From contig JBCNJP010000010.1 in the NCBI GenBank assembly GCA_039602395.1, forward strand, positions 30,978,547 through 31,042,546: 64,000 nt of DNA, written 5' to 3'. How positions within the stretch are numbered: the stretch's first letter is position 1; every line of letters starts with the position of its first letter. Positions 1 through 11,600 of this stretch are shown piece after piece. Origin of the DNA: Deinandra increscens subsp. villosa. Lineage: Eukaryota > Streptophyta > Magnoliopsida > Asterales > Asteraceae. Made by a program: the position numbers and the translations under genes. The notes under the pieces were generated by a model, which was not told the DNA's origin, made no database searches, and saw only the letters and a program-made list of their open reading frames with translations.

Positions 1-115
1 ACATTTTCAAGAATCGGTTATGGGAAGAAGATCAAGGCTCTTAATTGAATTCAAACACCGTTTGCCCCACGGTGGGCGCCAAATTGTTTTGGTCAAAAAC
101 TGCCTAAGCAATTAG
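1..115 (-). mobile_element. Gypsy leader, PBS and last 31 bp of an LTR (junction fragment)
   Basis: Read on the minus strand, positions 115-85 are the last 31 bp of an LTR identical to the end of the solo LTR at 2689-3280. Positions 83-64 follow as a primer-binding site (TTTGGCGCCCACCGTGGGGC) and 62-1 as untranslated leader. This is the start of a gypsy element body, but it lies directly downstream of a truncated RT at 116, where it does not belong. It is probably the scar of a deletion or template switch between two related elements. Confidence 0.75.
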
Positions 116-400
116 GGATACCTGTCATGTCTTCATGCTTCCAGGCGAAAGTTGAAGTTCTGGCTTGGAGAAGCTGAATTAATTGTTCTTCAACATTCGC
201 TGGGATGGATGTTCCTACGAGAACCTTGATTTCAGGATTCTCAGGGTCTAAAAAGACTTCTTTAACATCAAGCTCCCTGTCTTCCTGCACTTCAAGTGCC
301 CTTTTCTGTAATTGCTATCCCTTCGTCACCTTAGTGGTGTTTTTCATTGACGTTCATAGCAGTTCTTGGCATCCTGCTGGCCGCTTTCAATCCTCACAAC
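116..400 (-). pseudogene. Gypsy element A: start of reverse transcriptase, truncated
   Basis: The minus strand encodes a gypsy linker and RT start, with residues such as VLVGTSIP, LLQARTSTFAW and KHEDMTGIP. That last motif precedes the RT palm in plant Ty3/gypsy polyproteins. The frame breaks at GIP, where it meets a foreign LTR tail at 115. The RT catalytic motifs, RNase H and integrase are all missing. It lies downstream of the protease fragment, in a different frame, so at least one indel separates them. Confidence 0.7.
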
Positions 401-735
401 TCCCTAAGGTGTAGGAAGCTTGATGCATTGATGATAGGTTGAAGGGACTGCTTTCATCTCATGTATCCATGGCCTGCCAAGAAGTATATTGCAAAAAGAA
501 AGAGAATCTATACCACAAAACATTTGCATAGAATTTACCTCTTCTATGTATACTGGCAACCTGATATCCCCAATGGTGCTTTTAGTTTCACCGCTGAAAC
601 CAACTAGGACTAAGGATCTTACAACTATCTCAGTTTCCGGGATCCCCATCTTCTTGAGCACATCAAGACGGATTATGTTTACTGAGCTTCCATTATCGAT
701 CAGAATCCTGCGGACAAATGGTTAGCAATATATAA
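401..735 (-). pseudogene. Gypsy element A: retropepsin-like protease fragment
   Basis: The minus strand carries a retropepsin-type domain: an active-site-like IDNGSSVNI around 690-715, then LVGFSGET and, near the end, ILLGRPWIHEMKAVPST. This order is usual for plant gypsy aspartic proteases, which cut the Gag-Pol polyprotein. The active-site threonine or serine is asparagine here (DNGS), which occurs in some plant gypsy families. The frame differs from gag upstream and RT downstream, so the gene is broken. Confidence 0.7.
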
Positions 736-966
736 AGTAACTACAAGACTATTATGATGAGGATCCTGAACCTGAGAACGGTCGCTCTCATCAAAGGATA
801 TGAGCTTGTCTTGGGTTAGGGTGGACGTCCGAATAGGTCTGTCACCCTGTTCAGATTTAGATTCCCTAGCATGCTTCTTGGCTGAGGAATACGAAGTGCC
901 GCACATTTGTGAGCCTCCTGAGATGAAGTTGATTATTTGAGCATCCTGAGGTGGAGAAGCTGCTCT

Positions 967-2683
967 CTATGGCACCTTGTCAGCTTCCTTAGTCCTAGCC
1001 TTCTTTCTGCCTATCAATTCTTTAAGATGCCCCTTACTGAGTAGATAGCTAATTTCCTTTCGGAGCACTATGCATTCATCTGTTAGGTGGCCAAAATATT
1101 CGTGGTAGGCACACCACTTGGTCTTGTCTTTCCAAGATCCCTGTTTATCATTTTTTCTAGGCCATCTTGCCTTTTCACTAAGATCCTGCATTGCACACAT
1201 TAGGCCACCAATGTCAACAGATAAACAATACTTAGATACCTTAGGATACTCCTCATCATCATCATCCTGCTCTACAGCATTGACTTTGTGATTATCTGGT
1301 TTGGAGTATGGACGGGATCTATACGGCTTCCCGATGGATTCCGCCTTCTTATTGTTAGGATCATATTCAGGAACCTACAATCTTTGGTGGATCTCTTTGT
1401 CATCTTCCAAACGAATAAACCTTAAGGCTCTACTGCGTACTTCGTCGAGATTCCTACAAGGAGTTATGACAAGATCATCATAAAAACATGAATCTTTAGA
1501 GAGCCCCATCTTAAAGGCTTCGACGGCTGCCGCCATATATAGATTAGGGATCTCGAGGGATTCTCATCCGAATCTAGCAATATATTCTCTGAGCGGCTCA
1601 TCTGGCTTCTGAAATATTCGGTACAGGTCACCCGTGAGCTTCTCAAAGGTTCTGCTGCAAGAAAACTGATTGTTAAACATGTTGACTAAATGAGTAAATG
1701 ACGTAATAGTGTTAGGAGGGATGCTCAGTAGCCATTTAATGGCTGGTCCTGTTAAGGTTGAACCAAAGCCTTTGCTAAGACAGGCTTCTTTGATTTCTAT
1801 CAGAATGGGGTTGATCTCCATACGCTCCCTGTAATGTGCCACGTGTTCTTCAGGATCCGTAGTTCCATCGTAAAGCTTCATGCTTGGAGTTTGAAAACGT
1901 TTCGGGATCTCCACTTGAGAAATCGGCCAAGTAAATCTGGAGATCTTGTGGCTTTCCAAAGGAACCTCAGGTATAGGTTTTAGGATCCCTGGAACCTTTG
2001 ATATCATCTTTTTTAACTTCTGGAGCTCCCTGGCGATACTTGGATGAATATCTGCATCATAAGGAGCACCCTGGTTAGAAACGACAGGAACTGAATTTGA
2101 CACATTACCTGGGCCAGGATTCTGGATTGGGATCTTGGGAGTGTATCCACAACTCGTTGGGATGCTCGGTTCCGTAGTGGCTACTGTTTGCATGGGGATG
2201 AAGTCACCATCATGCACATCTGAGGAACTGGTCTTGAAGATTCCTGCAGAAACAGAAGGGTTAGAATGTTGATATCCTTGGGGATTCTGGCCTAGGTTTC
2301 CAGCAGATAAAGGATGTCCTTGAGATGGCGTGGCTAGGGATCCCAACGATAGTGGAATCCAAGGATCCTTGGAGCGCGACTGCGAGGATTCTGGTGGGAC
2401 GGCTCCTGAGAATCTAGCAGTACTCCCTGCATATCCAGCGACCTGAGAAGTCATTGTAGGGGCTGTAGTGAAGCCTGGTGCTGATTTGTAATTGTAGCGA
2501 GCCAGATCTGAGGATCCTGAGGCGTTGAAGTCGAGATGACTGGGAAATAGAGGACTTTGTTCCTCCACAGGTTTCTTAGACTTCTTAAGTTCCTCAATTT
2601 CCTTCATCACTGTTTGATTAGTCTTTTCTTGCTGATCCATCTGACTTTTCACCTGCCTGATCAAAGAAAACAAATCATTGTTA
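967..2683 (-). pseudogene. Gypsy element A: gag, main part
   Basis: This is a retrotransposon Gag: a low-complexity N-terminal part, then the capsid-like region (PSMKLYDGTTDPEEHVAHY, FSCSRTFEKLTGDLYRIFQ) and a C-terminal knuckle-like segment (CAYHEYFGHLTDEC). Compared with the plus-strand relative at 26839-28440, one frame is kept but has two nonsense codons: TGA at 1564-1566 (CGA in the relative) and a TAG near 1385 (GAG in the relative). The N-terminus is split off by the solo LTR at 2689-3280. It is not expected to make a whole Gag. Confidence 0.85.
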
Positions 2684-3285
2684 GTAATTGTTTTGGTCAA
2701 AAACTGCCTAAGCAATTAGTTGATCAAACTTTGTAAGTGAGGTAGCGTGTTTGACGTAAATAAAGATGGAAATGTAAATTTGGAGATTGACACGAGGATG
2801 TAACGAGGGAAAATCCAGGAATCCTTGAGTATCCTCAAGGAGCCTAGCAAAAAACCTCGGGGGCCGGTTCAAAGTACCTGCCTCCTAAAACTTTTATATA
2901 ATAAATGTTTTGAGTACAAATGAAATGAGCTCGTAATCTAAGTGCTGTAGAGAATTGTGATCGTAGAAGGAGGTAAGAAAAAGTGTGTTGTGTGCAAGCC
3001 AAGAGCTCAGTTTAAATACAGATTACATCGTAACAATATTCCTAAAAACTAGCAACTAACTCCACGTCCCTTATACGTCCGTTAGAAGTCCGCTCAGTCC
3101 ACGTTTCCGTTAGTTGACCGGGTCTTTAGGACACGTGATCCATGCTCGAGCTAACCTGCGAATAATAAACAAAAAGGGGAAAGCAATAGTTAGTCAAGAA
3201 ATTTAATTCAGGATCCTTACAGTGAAGTGCTTGGGAGCTGATGCGAGCTGCTCGGTATCTCCTGAATTCTAGTACCAACAGTAAT
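2684..3285 (-). mobile_element. Solo LTR of a gypsy element with 5-bp target duplication
   Basis: A 592-bp LTR lies at 2689-3280 (TGTTGGTACTAG... to ...CCAAAACA on the minus strand). It is flanked by perfect GTAAT copies at 2684-2688 and 3281-3285. Removing the LTR and one GTAAT joins the two parts of element A's gag in line with the intact relative at 27010-27035. No internal sequence is present, so this is a solo LTR left by LTR-LTR recombination. Its end matches the 31-bp tail at 85-115, so this family visited the region twice. Confidence 0.92.
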
Positions 3286-3462
3286 AACAGGATCAATAGA
3301 TTGAACCTAGGATCCTGTGAAGACAGGATAGTCAGTTTTTCTCGGCTGCTCGTCCAGTTTCTTCTGACGATCATTATTTTTCTTCTGGCTTCCGGGAGCG
3401 GAAGGAAGAGGAGGAATGGAGGACGATGTAGAGGCTAAAACAGACTTTTGTTGGTTCGACAT
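3286..3462 (-). pseudogene. Gypsy element A: gag N-terminus
   Basis: The gag start codon is at 3462 on the minus strand (MSNQQKSV-like). Serine- and proline-rich sequence follows up to the solo LTR insertion at 3285. The matching stretch in element B starts at 26839. It lies 65 bp downstream of the PBS, as expected for the first ORF of a gypsy element. Confidence 0.8.
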
Positions 3463-3527
3463 CTTTCGGATTGGAGATCAAATGGAGTGGATGGAGAATG
3501 GAATTTTCTTAGAATGAAGCACCACTT

Positions 3528-3546
3528 GCCCCACGGTGGGCGCCAA
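3528..3546 (-). promoter_or_regulatory. Primer-binding site of element A
   Basis: TTTGGCGCCCACCGTGGGG begins two bases inside the LTR end at 3549. It is where a tRNA would prime minus-strand DNA synthesis. It differs from the initiator-Met PBS used by most other elements in this window. Confidence 0.75.
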
Positions 3547-3548
3547 AC

Positions 3549-4177
3549 TGTTTTGATCAAAAATTCACAAAGGAATCTTGTGTTCCAAACTTATAACGTG
3601 AGGTAGTGTGCTTGTCAATATGCTTGAAACGTAAAGTTGAACACAAGGATGTAACGAGGGAAAATCCAGGATCCTTCGAGTTGCCTCTAGGAATCCTAGC
3701 CAAAAAACCTCGGGAGTCGGCCTTAAGAGCCTGCTGCCTAGCAATTTTATTGATACGAAATAAAGAATTACAAGGATTTTGGAGGTTTGATCGATCGAGC
3801 TAAGTGTTACAGAGATAATATGCTATCAGAGCTCAAGTGTGAACGAGTTGTGTGTCCCTAATTCGATCGAATCCTCAATTATATAGAGATTACAAAAATA
3901 ACAAACTTTTCGAGAATCCCGGGATCCTATCGCCCAACTAATATAACCGTTAGAGCCACTTTCGTCCACTTGGTCCACGATCTCATTCAGCTGGAACTTG
4001 AATCTCGGAGGTAGTTGATGACTTCAACGGTACCTGGTCAAATAAACACGTGGCAATTATAAGGGTTAGTCGAATAAAACAAATCAGGAAACCTGAACGA
4101 GTGGGATTCCCATACGGTAATAGGATTCCTGAACTATGTGAGCTTCCTGCGAGCATCCTGAAAATATACCCTCAACA
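3549..4177 (-). repeat. 5' LTR of gypsy element A
   Basis: A 629-bp LTR runs from TGTTGAGGGTATATTTTCAG (minus strand, at 4177) to TGATCAAAACA (at 3549). It matches the LTR of element B (26199-26826) in the opposite orientation with a few percent divergence. The flanking GGTAT at 4178-4182 would be one copy of its target duplication, but the other end of the element is lost. The LTR has several GGATCC words (see findings). Confidence 0.85.
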
Positions 4178-5040
4178 GGTATGTTCTTCAGTTTCTTAGT
4201 TTTGTCTCCGAGTCAATGGCATACGTTAAGTATGACTTACCTATTAACCCATGTACTTCCATGTTTTGTAATCTTTAATGTCGAGCCCTCACGCTCTTTG
4301 CATATGAAGTCGGGCCTTCCTCCAGTTACAATCAGTTTGCACGTAGCATCCCTTGAGTCAATTTATTCAACGTCTAAATTTATCTATCGTTATCCCTAGC
4401 TTGACATTGATCTTAAGAAGAACATTTGTCAAATACTGATCATTTACTCGCATCGGTGCCTTATATGACAATTCCTAATATCGAAATCAAACTTCTAAGT
4501 TTGCCATTGCTTCTAGTTTCGAATCGTCAGGCTCATCCGCGTATCAACATTTGTCTTGAGGTCATCTATTTTGATGGTTTTGCATTTTTCCTAAGGAAGA
4601 CGTAATCCTAAGCTGTCTAAGGTAGCTTGACTACGGGATTCCTTGACAATGCTTTGCCTCTCCTTATGTTGTAGCTCATCCAATCATCATGTGGATTTTT
4701 CTTGCCATTTTGTTGAAGGAATAACATCTCCTGGAACATAAGTTCTTCTTGGCTTACTGTGGACCTCCATACGCCTAAGCTTGTGGACTCTCAATCCATC
4801 TTGTGGTAACCTTCGTCATTCTTCTTTGAACTATTCTTAACTTCAACTGCTAGCTTATGCTTCGAGCCTTCCTGCCTATCACCTATAGTGATGGTCTTCT
4901 GAAGGTAGCAACGTAGCTTAGAACGTTGTTTCCAATATTCTTGCCATAGCAACTCTCATTTCTCCTTCACCGTGACTGCGTCTATCACGTCTTCAGTTTC
5001 CTTGTTTTAAGGCGACATTTAGGTTTGTCTACACCTCTTT

Positions 5041-5346
5041 TTATTTCAATGGTTCCTGAGTTCTCCACATGCAATTCCTATGATTACGTTTCTCACACAT
5101 CTGGCATATCGGCCTTCTTTGTTCAGAAGCTCCTTTAGCCTTCTTGTGGAATCTACCGTCATTGTCTTTAAGATCTTCTTCATCATCGGACCGCTTCCAT
5201 TTACCTTTCATCGGGAGTCTATTTCTACCAGAAGATTCCTCGGGACCAGCTCCACTAACGGTCGATTTATTGGACATTCTTCTCGTTGAAGGTTCCGGAA
5301 GTTGATTAGCAATCGATAGCAACGTAACCTTCAATGCTTCTGCCAC
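5041..5346 (-). pseudogene. Element G: gag fragment with degenerate zinc knuckle
   Basis: A 101-residue minus-strand frame is rich in Lys, Arg and Ser and ends in CQMCEKRNHRNCMW. That resembles the CxxCgxxHxxxC knuckle at the C-terminus of chromovirus (Tekay/Del-like) Gag proteins. A basic linker before the knuckle is usual for them. The knuckle is incomplete and the frame is short, so this is a decayed copy. Position just inside the PBS supports the call. Confidence 0.5.
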
Positions 5347-5991
5347 TATTATAACATAACGGCTTTCATTTCTTCACTGAAGGTGTTCGTCTTTATATTT
5401 TTACTGACATCAGATTTAGTATCGGATGTTCTATTCGCATTCCTATCATGACTATGATTTCTAATCTTCTGATCCTATGATCAAAATAGTCCGACACTTC
5501 AGAACTCATGTGAAGTCCGCAAATTTTGAATTCATAATAATTAGATATTGCAAGCGCTATACAATTATATAGTTATGATGCGTTCAAAACCCAGTTATTC
5601 TTATCACAGTCATCCTTGGTGTCCGTACCTTTCCTTTTTCCTTTACCAGTAATAAAAAACGGTCTTTTAAATCTACCTTTCTTTAGGCATTCTTACAAGT
5701 TATTGACCACGTATCTCACTATCAATTAACCTACCCTGCACTAGGCCACACAATAGTTAGAACCTATGATATGTACATTTGGGTAAAATACCAAATTGTA
5801 GTAGCTAATTGCAATCGGGTAGTCTCCGCACTTGCATACCCTAAGTCCTACCTCCTATGTTCCTCGTGCAACATTTTTCCTATGGGCATGACTATCTTGA
5901 CTGGCATTTACAATCCCTATCTTACCTTACTTTGTTTACCAAGAGTCCTAGTTTAAGTCTAGATACTGTGCTAGTATCTAAATCTCTTAAA

Positions 5992-6009
5992 CCAAGGCTC
6001 TGATACCAA
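5992..6009 (-). promoter_or_regulatory. Primer-binding site of element G (initiator tRNA-Met type)
   Basis: On the minus strand TTGGTATCAGAGCCTTGG lies two bases inside the LTR end at 6012. It contains the TGGTATCAGAGC sequence complementary to plant initiator tRNA-Met. Confidence 0.85.
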
Positions 6010-6011
6010 CT

Positions 6012-7504
6012 TGTGACGCCCACTCCCAGTCTTGGCTCCAGGAGGGTATACGTGTCGGATTTACTCATGAACACATGGTACAACAGAGATAACTAAACAG
6101 CGGAAATTAAAAAAATTCATTTATATATTTGTTAACTACAATAGTAAGAAAGATAACAACATAATCTAATACTATGCCAGTCTACTACCAAGTCTTTCCT
6201 GATAGCTTGCCCATCTAATCAGCCCTTGCTAGAGCCCTTCCCTTGCGACTTTAAACATCACCGATACCTGACATACATGCTTTTAAAGGTCAGCTTATGC
6301 TGGTGAGTTCTAAGTATTTAAAACTTTTACCTTTCCTTGAAAGGTTACCTTAAACATTTGGGGCCTAACAACTCCTATAAACATTTAACAAGTATAAAAC
6401 AAAACAGAGTTATACCAAAACATTTTGCCTATAAACCTTTATCAGGTATAAGACACAACTGAATTATACCAAAACATTTTAACCATTCATCTTTTACCAG
6501 GTATAAAACATAACAAAATTATACCAAATTATTCATTCCTCTAAGCATTGTCTATTGGAACCACGTTAGTTCCTCGGGCAATCGTTGCCACCCGAAACCT
6601 TTTCATAGAGTAACCATCGTTACCCCGGGGAACCGTCATTCCCCGCTTCTAGTTGTATAACCACCTTCTTCCTTCATACATAGACAATCTTTTGCTTAGA
6701 TTAAAACTAACCCCAAGGGTTATTTTCTTTTCTGGAAAACTTAGTTTCCCCTTTTAAACTTTGCTTGAAAAAGTTTAACATCTTTATTACCCGTGCATTA
6801 TAACCTTTCCAAAAAGAATTTATAACAGGTAATAACAACTTTAAAATAGTCATAAGCATTATAACATTTCACGTATGTGTATTAACACAAAACAGGCACA
6901 AGGCATTTCAAATACTTTAAAGTAATAACTTTCCTTGTATATCAGCCCGAAAATAGTAAAACATTTAAAATATTTAAAAGTGGGCTCATAGAACTCACCC
7001 AATTCTCTTAAGCAGTTAATTCAGGCAAAGTCTCCGCAATGCGTTCCAATTAAACTTAATTGCGTATTGTACGGCGTTAATGAAAGGTTTAATATAATAA
7101 ACACTTTCTTTGTTTATTTTAATACCTCATTATCTTAATAATATTAAATTATTAAGTTCATTCCGTTTAAAATGTTAAAATGACCAAAATGCCCTTTAGG
7201 CAGTTATTCTTTTTCTTTTAACGATAATACGAAGACACGCATTCCTATAAGTAAACGCTCACTCCGGGATCGCCCAGTGAGGGATGCCATTTCCCAGTTG
7301 GGATTTATGCGACACCCTCGCTTTTGCCAGAAATCCCAGTGTACAGGCGTTTACCCTTCCGGTCCGCGCGAACTTCTAAATATCTGATTAACTCGGTATT
7401 TTAAATACTTTATCATTTATCCATTTTAAGTATATACTTATTATACATAAAGACGTGTTACCATACCAAAAATCAAGTCCCCATTCCCTCCGGATTATTT
7501 TATA
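6012..7504 (-). repeat. Element G 5' LTR, part 1
   Basis: The end of the LTR (GGAGTGGGCGTCACA on the minus strand) is at 6012. The sequence runs without ORFs to 7504, where the LINE is inserted. The LTR resumes at 21314 and again at 24571 and ends at 25422. Without the insertions it is about 4.0 kb, close to the 3.85-kb LTR of the LARD-like element, with which it shares similar segments near 24680-24910. Confidence 0.7.
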
Positions 7505-7713
7505 TTAAATAATCATATTTTTTTTTTGGTAAAGGGTTACCCCGGTGATTTTATATATTAACAGAAACGTTCAAAGCACAAGTAGTAGAGTGAAATCTCT
7601 ACTAGTTATCTAAGGGGCATACCCCAAAGAGTAAAACACAAATAAAAAAACACAGCACACCCAGCTAAATACTGGTAAGAACAACAAAGGAACTAGACTC
7701 AACACTAAACAAA

Positions 7714-8955
7714 TTAGCCTCCATCATCAAAAACCAAGCTTCTAAAAGATCTCCAGATGGGAAAGACGTTTCTACCCCGATCACCAAACTTGCACTTTAA
7801 CCCCAGTAATTTGTAGCGGACATCATACATAATATCCCCAACAACCTTCTCAGGCTGCCGATTTTTGTTACCATGCAGCCGATTATTTCGTTCCCTCCAA
7901 ACGTGATAAACAGCAGCCGCCACAGAGAGCTTAAAAACGACACTAGACAGAGCCTTTGACTGCGAATTCGACTCATAGCAATTGACAATAATAGACCAGT
8001 TACTCGGCATCTGAATCGGAAAGCTTCTCCTTACCATCTCCCAAACCTTCTTGGAGAAAGGACACTCGAAAAAAAGATGGTTATGAGAATCTATATCAGA
8101 GTAACATAGATGACAACACATCATGTTCATACACCCCTTCTTCCAATTCCAGCGTACCAGCTTATCCTGGGTTCGAAGTTTACCATTAATAACCAACCAA
8201 AGACAAAAAGCATGTTTAGGAATGCAAGTCGTGAACCAAACAAGATATTTCCAAGGGACTTCATCGTGGGACTGCCTCAGAGAGTTCCAAGCCGTATTCG
8301 TGGAGAACTCAACAAGTGTATCTTCCACTTTCCACCAATGTTTATCAGCAACATCATTGAGCTCCGGGATATGAACATTGCTTAAAATCGGAAAACGAGA
8401 GACCCAATCCAAAGGCCAATTCCAACTGGGGCTCACAATAACATCAGCAAGACAAGAGTAGATATTAAAACGAGAATTATGAATTTGTCTAGAGGAGAGA
8501 ATATTAGCCAAGGGACCAATATCACTCCAAGTGTCATACCAAGCAGACGTATCAAGGCCATTCCCAACAGTGATATAGATGTAACTCTGAATAAGAGGCC
8601 TAATTTTCACGAGGTTTCTCCAACACCAACTACTAGATACATCATTCTTACAATTCCAGAAAGTGCGGTTTTTCAATCTGTAAGTATAAATCCATTCAAC
8701 CCAAAGCGAATTCCTTCTAGTGAGAATACTCCACACATGCTTAGCAAGGAGAGCCCGATTCATATCTGAAATACATCGGATTCCAAGCCCTCCCTCGCTT
8801 TTAGGCAGACAGACCACATTCCATGAAACTTTAGCAGTCCCCTTCACACGTTTTCTTTGGGACCACAAAAAGCCCCTCATCTTAGCCTCTAACTCACTTA
8901 CAACTCTAGCAGGAAGAAGAAACACCGAGGCCCAGTATATATGCATAGAGGAAAG
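7714..8955 (-). pseudogene. LINE ORF2, C-terminal part (thumb region and RT zinc-binding domain)
   Basis: This half starts at SSMHIYWAS, runs through FLWSQRKRVKG and SEGGLGIR, and ends in a zf-RVT domain: WKYLVWFTTCIPKHAF, then CCHLCYSDIDSHNHLFFECP with the Cys/His pattern of the plant LINE C-terminus. It stops at 7714. The reading frame extends upstream to 9102 only by running into the inserted LTR, so residues before 8955 are not LINE. The N-terminal half is at 19334-21298. The frame register is the same on both sides of the insertion. Confidence 0.9.
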
Positions 8956-10710
8956 TGTCACACCCCACTCCGCGGCCGCCACCGCGGGGAGAGTGTGGGA
9001 CCGGCTGCCCGTATCAGAACACGCGGAAGCAAACAGATACCTTATCTTAGAACGGGCTGACCAGTCCAAACAATGAAACGACGGGACATACCCAAGCGTC
9101 AACCACCTATGAGGGGGTTACTTATATTCTATCTCATTGGTGCACTATTGTATTCTCTGCGTTTCATTGGGCCCAGGTTCTCTAAGACTGGTACAACACC
9201 GTAGACCGTGAACTTAGGCTACCCCAACTGCTAGGTCTTGCACAAATCAAGTCTAGCCCATCCCCGCCTATCCTTCAGATCAACCCAGTAGTTACTTACC
9301 TGCATATGAACCAAAAACACGTCAACAACAAACGTTGTTGGTGAGTCGTAGCAATTGACTCCAAAATAGTCTAAAATTATTTCCAATACATAGTGCCTGT
9401 GATAAATACCATTAGGGTCAAACCAGCAATCGGAGGAAACTCGGAGCGACTTTCCCGAGCCCCTCCCTCTGTCACGGCGGAACCCTAGCGAGGGTTGCGG
9501 CTGCCGCCGCTTTTTTTTCGTAGATCGGGATCTGGGAACGACTCGGGGACAGTGGGAACGAGTAGGGGAATGAAAGGGAGAAGAGAGGAGAAGATTTGGG
9601 GGTCGAAACCCTAGCGCCGCCATGGCGCCGCCGCATCTCCGCCGGAGACCGTCGCTGTCGGCCGGAAATGGTCGCCGGAAAACCGGGGGAAGCCCCCTCT
9701 TGCGGCTGCCTTCTCTCAAACACACACTCTTGTGTGTTTTTTGTGTTTAGTTGAAATGAAGAGAAAAAGACAAAGAAATGTCTTTTATAGTTAGAGATTT
9801 AGAGTGGAGACAAAAATCAGATTAGCAGGTATTATACCGCGATATACGAACCGATAACCGTCAAACATCCCGTAAATTATCCACGATACTTTCATAATGA
9901 CGGAAATACTATAAAACCCTCATAATCATTCTTGGAATACTTAAAACGTCAGATTAAATATAACCTGGTGAATGTTCGGTTAAACTCGCGGTATAAAGCG
10001 CGTATACGGCGCGTGTACCGTTTACCTTTGTTTCTTGAACCGAATATATCGTCACGACTGTAATTCTCAATAAACACTCAGAAAAATATTTACAACTCCT
10101 CAGAGTCGTTAAAACCATCTTAAACAATTAAACGATCAATTTCGGTTATTCTCACATAACCGAACGATTTACCAATTTCACTATTTCTCGCACCGTTTCC
10201 TATAGTTATCCTTTCTAACGATCCGATCACCAATGATCAAGTATCTGGCACTTCCAAACACTCTAATCTGGTCTCAGTGACCACTTTGTCACTGCCGGTG
10301 ACTTACGCGCGTTAAGCGTCGTTTGTCGTTTCTGTTCGCACAAACCACGTGTGTCCATCAGAATAGACTTTCTGACAATTATTAAAGTCCATGTTAATAT
10401 AACCATTATCATAATCACTTGAACAAACACATTCACTTGAATGTCCGGTTATTCGGCACGTTTACCGATTAAACAACGAACTTAGTCGGTTTACATCGAA
10501 TTCAGCTTTTATTGCTCCACAACATTTCTAATTGCATAACAATCACCCAAAATACTTCTGACAACTTATCCGGACATCGGGTATTTGAATTTGGCCATTG
10601 TTGGGCCGAAAATCTCTAAATGGGCCTAACGGGCCTAACTGGACTCAACAATCCAGTTCATTAATCGGAAAAATTTCCCTCCGATTTACCGGAATTAACC
10701 AGGTGTTACA
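8956..10710 (-). repeat. 3' LTR of the LARD-like element, internally deleted
   Basis: 1755 bp, against 3850 bp for the partner LTR. The missing 2.1 kb corresponds to about 15998-18092 of the other copy. The joint near 9467 has CCTC shared by both sides, which points to deletion at microhomology. An open frame at 9231-9725 lies across this region and recurs in the other LTR at 17917-18348; I treat it as chance coding in GC-rich LTR sequence. Confidence 0.9.
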
Positions 10711-10724
10711 TCCTCCCCTCCTTA
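10711..10724 (-). promoter_or_regulatory. Polypurine tract of the LARD-like element
   Basis: On the minus strand AAGGAGGGGAGGA directly precedes the LTR start at 10710. This is the expected site for plus-strand priming. Confidence 0.75.
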
Positions 10725-11344
10725 AAGGAATTTCGTCCCGAAATTCGCCACAACTAACAGGACGGGGAGTAACCATACAAATGCGGATCACATCACGCGG
10801 GATGTTCTCCGAGGGACATCTATCTTCTTTGGGGCTACCACGTAACCCTGATGCCTATCATGGCATCCAACCAAATGAATTATCTCATTTGATCAGCAAA
10901 CTTTTCTCATCACCCAACTTGGTGATAAATAGGAAGTCATGTTCCTGTTGCTGCGATAAGTCACAGATTGGACAAGTCCAATCCCACTATCAGATTCTCC
11001 GAAGGGAAGGTTGGGGGTTTTCTGCTAGAACCGAACACAACTAAATCGAATGCCCTCCGCGAGGGACTTACATCCAACGTGACGAATCTGTCATAACTCA
11101 CGGTTCTAGCATACACAATCCCTATATGCGTCCTAACGCAAAGGTCACAACTATCAATTAAGGGACCTAGCTTAGGTCTAACAAATAAGTTGTGTAGCAC
11201 AAATACACAACAGACACACATAATGTCAACATATCAAGACATCGCAGCTGGTTCCATGTCATACGAACCTTCGAGTCAACTTCACAACATCCTCGTCACA
11301 ACAACTCAACATCCTGCCAGGGCGACGTGCGTTCGTTTCGGGCC

Positions 11345-11600
11345 GTCCCAACAACACGAACCCAAGAAGCACGCAGCTTCAGAGGCGTTCCAACAAAACG
11401 GAATCACGAAGCACACGGCTTCGGATCTATCCCAACAAAGCGGACACACGAAGCACACAGCTTCGGGTATGTCCCAACAAGACAAAACGGACACACGAAG
11501 CATACAGCTTCGTATCTGTCCCAACAAGACAAAACGGACATACGAAGCACACAACTTCGGATCTGTCCCAACAAGACAAAGCGGACCCCCGAAACTAGGC
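11345..11600. repeat. Tandem repeat with GAAGC/GCTTC inverted arms
   Basis: Five to six degenerate copies of a unit of about 40-48 bp. Each has a GAAGCACACAGCTTCG-like core (arms GAAGC and GCTTC) and then a TGTCCCAACAA block with AAAACGGAC. Spacing and sequence drift between copies. It is a minisatellite in the element interior and not a CRISPR, because the copies are adjacent with no unique spacers. Confidence 0.85.

Larger units (their letters stand above)
4178..6011 (-). mobile_element. Element G: internal 5' region of an old gypsy element
   Basis: Leader and degenerate gag sequence of a minus-strand gypsy element whose 5' LTR begins at 6012 and whose PBS is at 5992-6009. Element A was inserted into it at 4177/4178. 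Apart from the gag fragment at 5041-5346 the stretch is full of stops, and I recognise no other domain. Confidence 0.6.

Noticed and set aside
9231..9725. 164-codon Arg/Pro-rich frame that recurs at 17917-18348
   Set aside because: It lies in the LTR of the LARD-like element and repeats only because the LTR repeats. No known domain; GC-rich sequence with few stops explains it.
11345..11600. CRISPR-like array
   Set aside because: Units are adjacent and degenerate, with no unique spacers, in plant DNA; it is a minisatellite.
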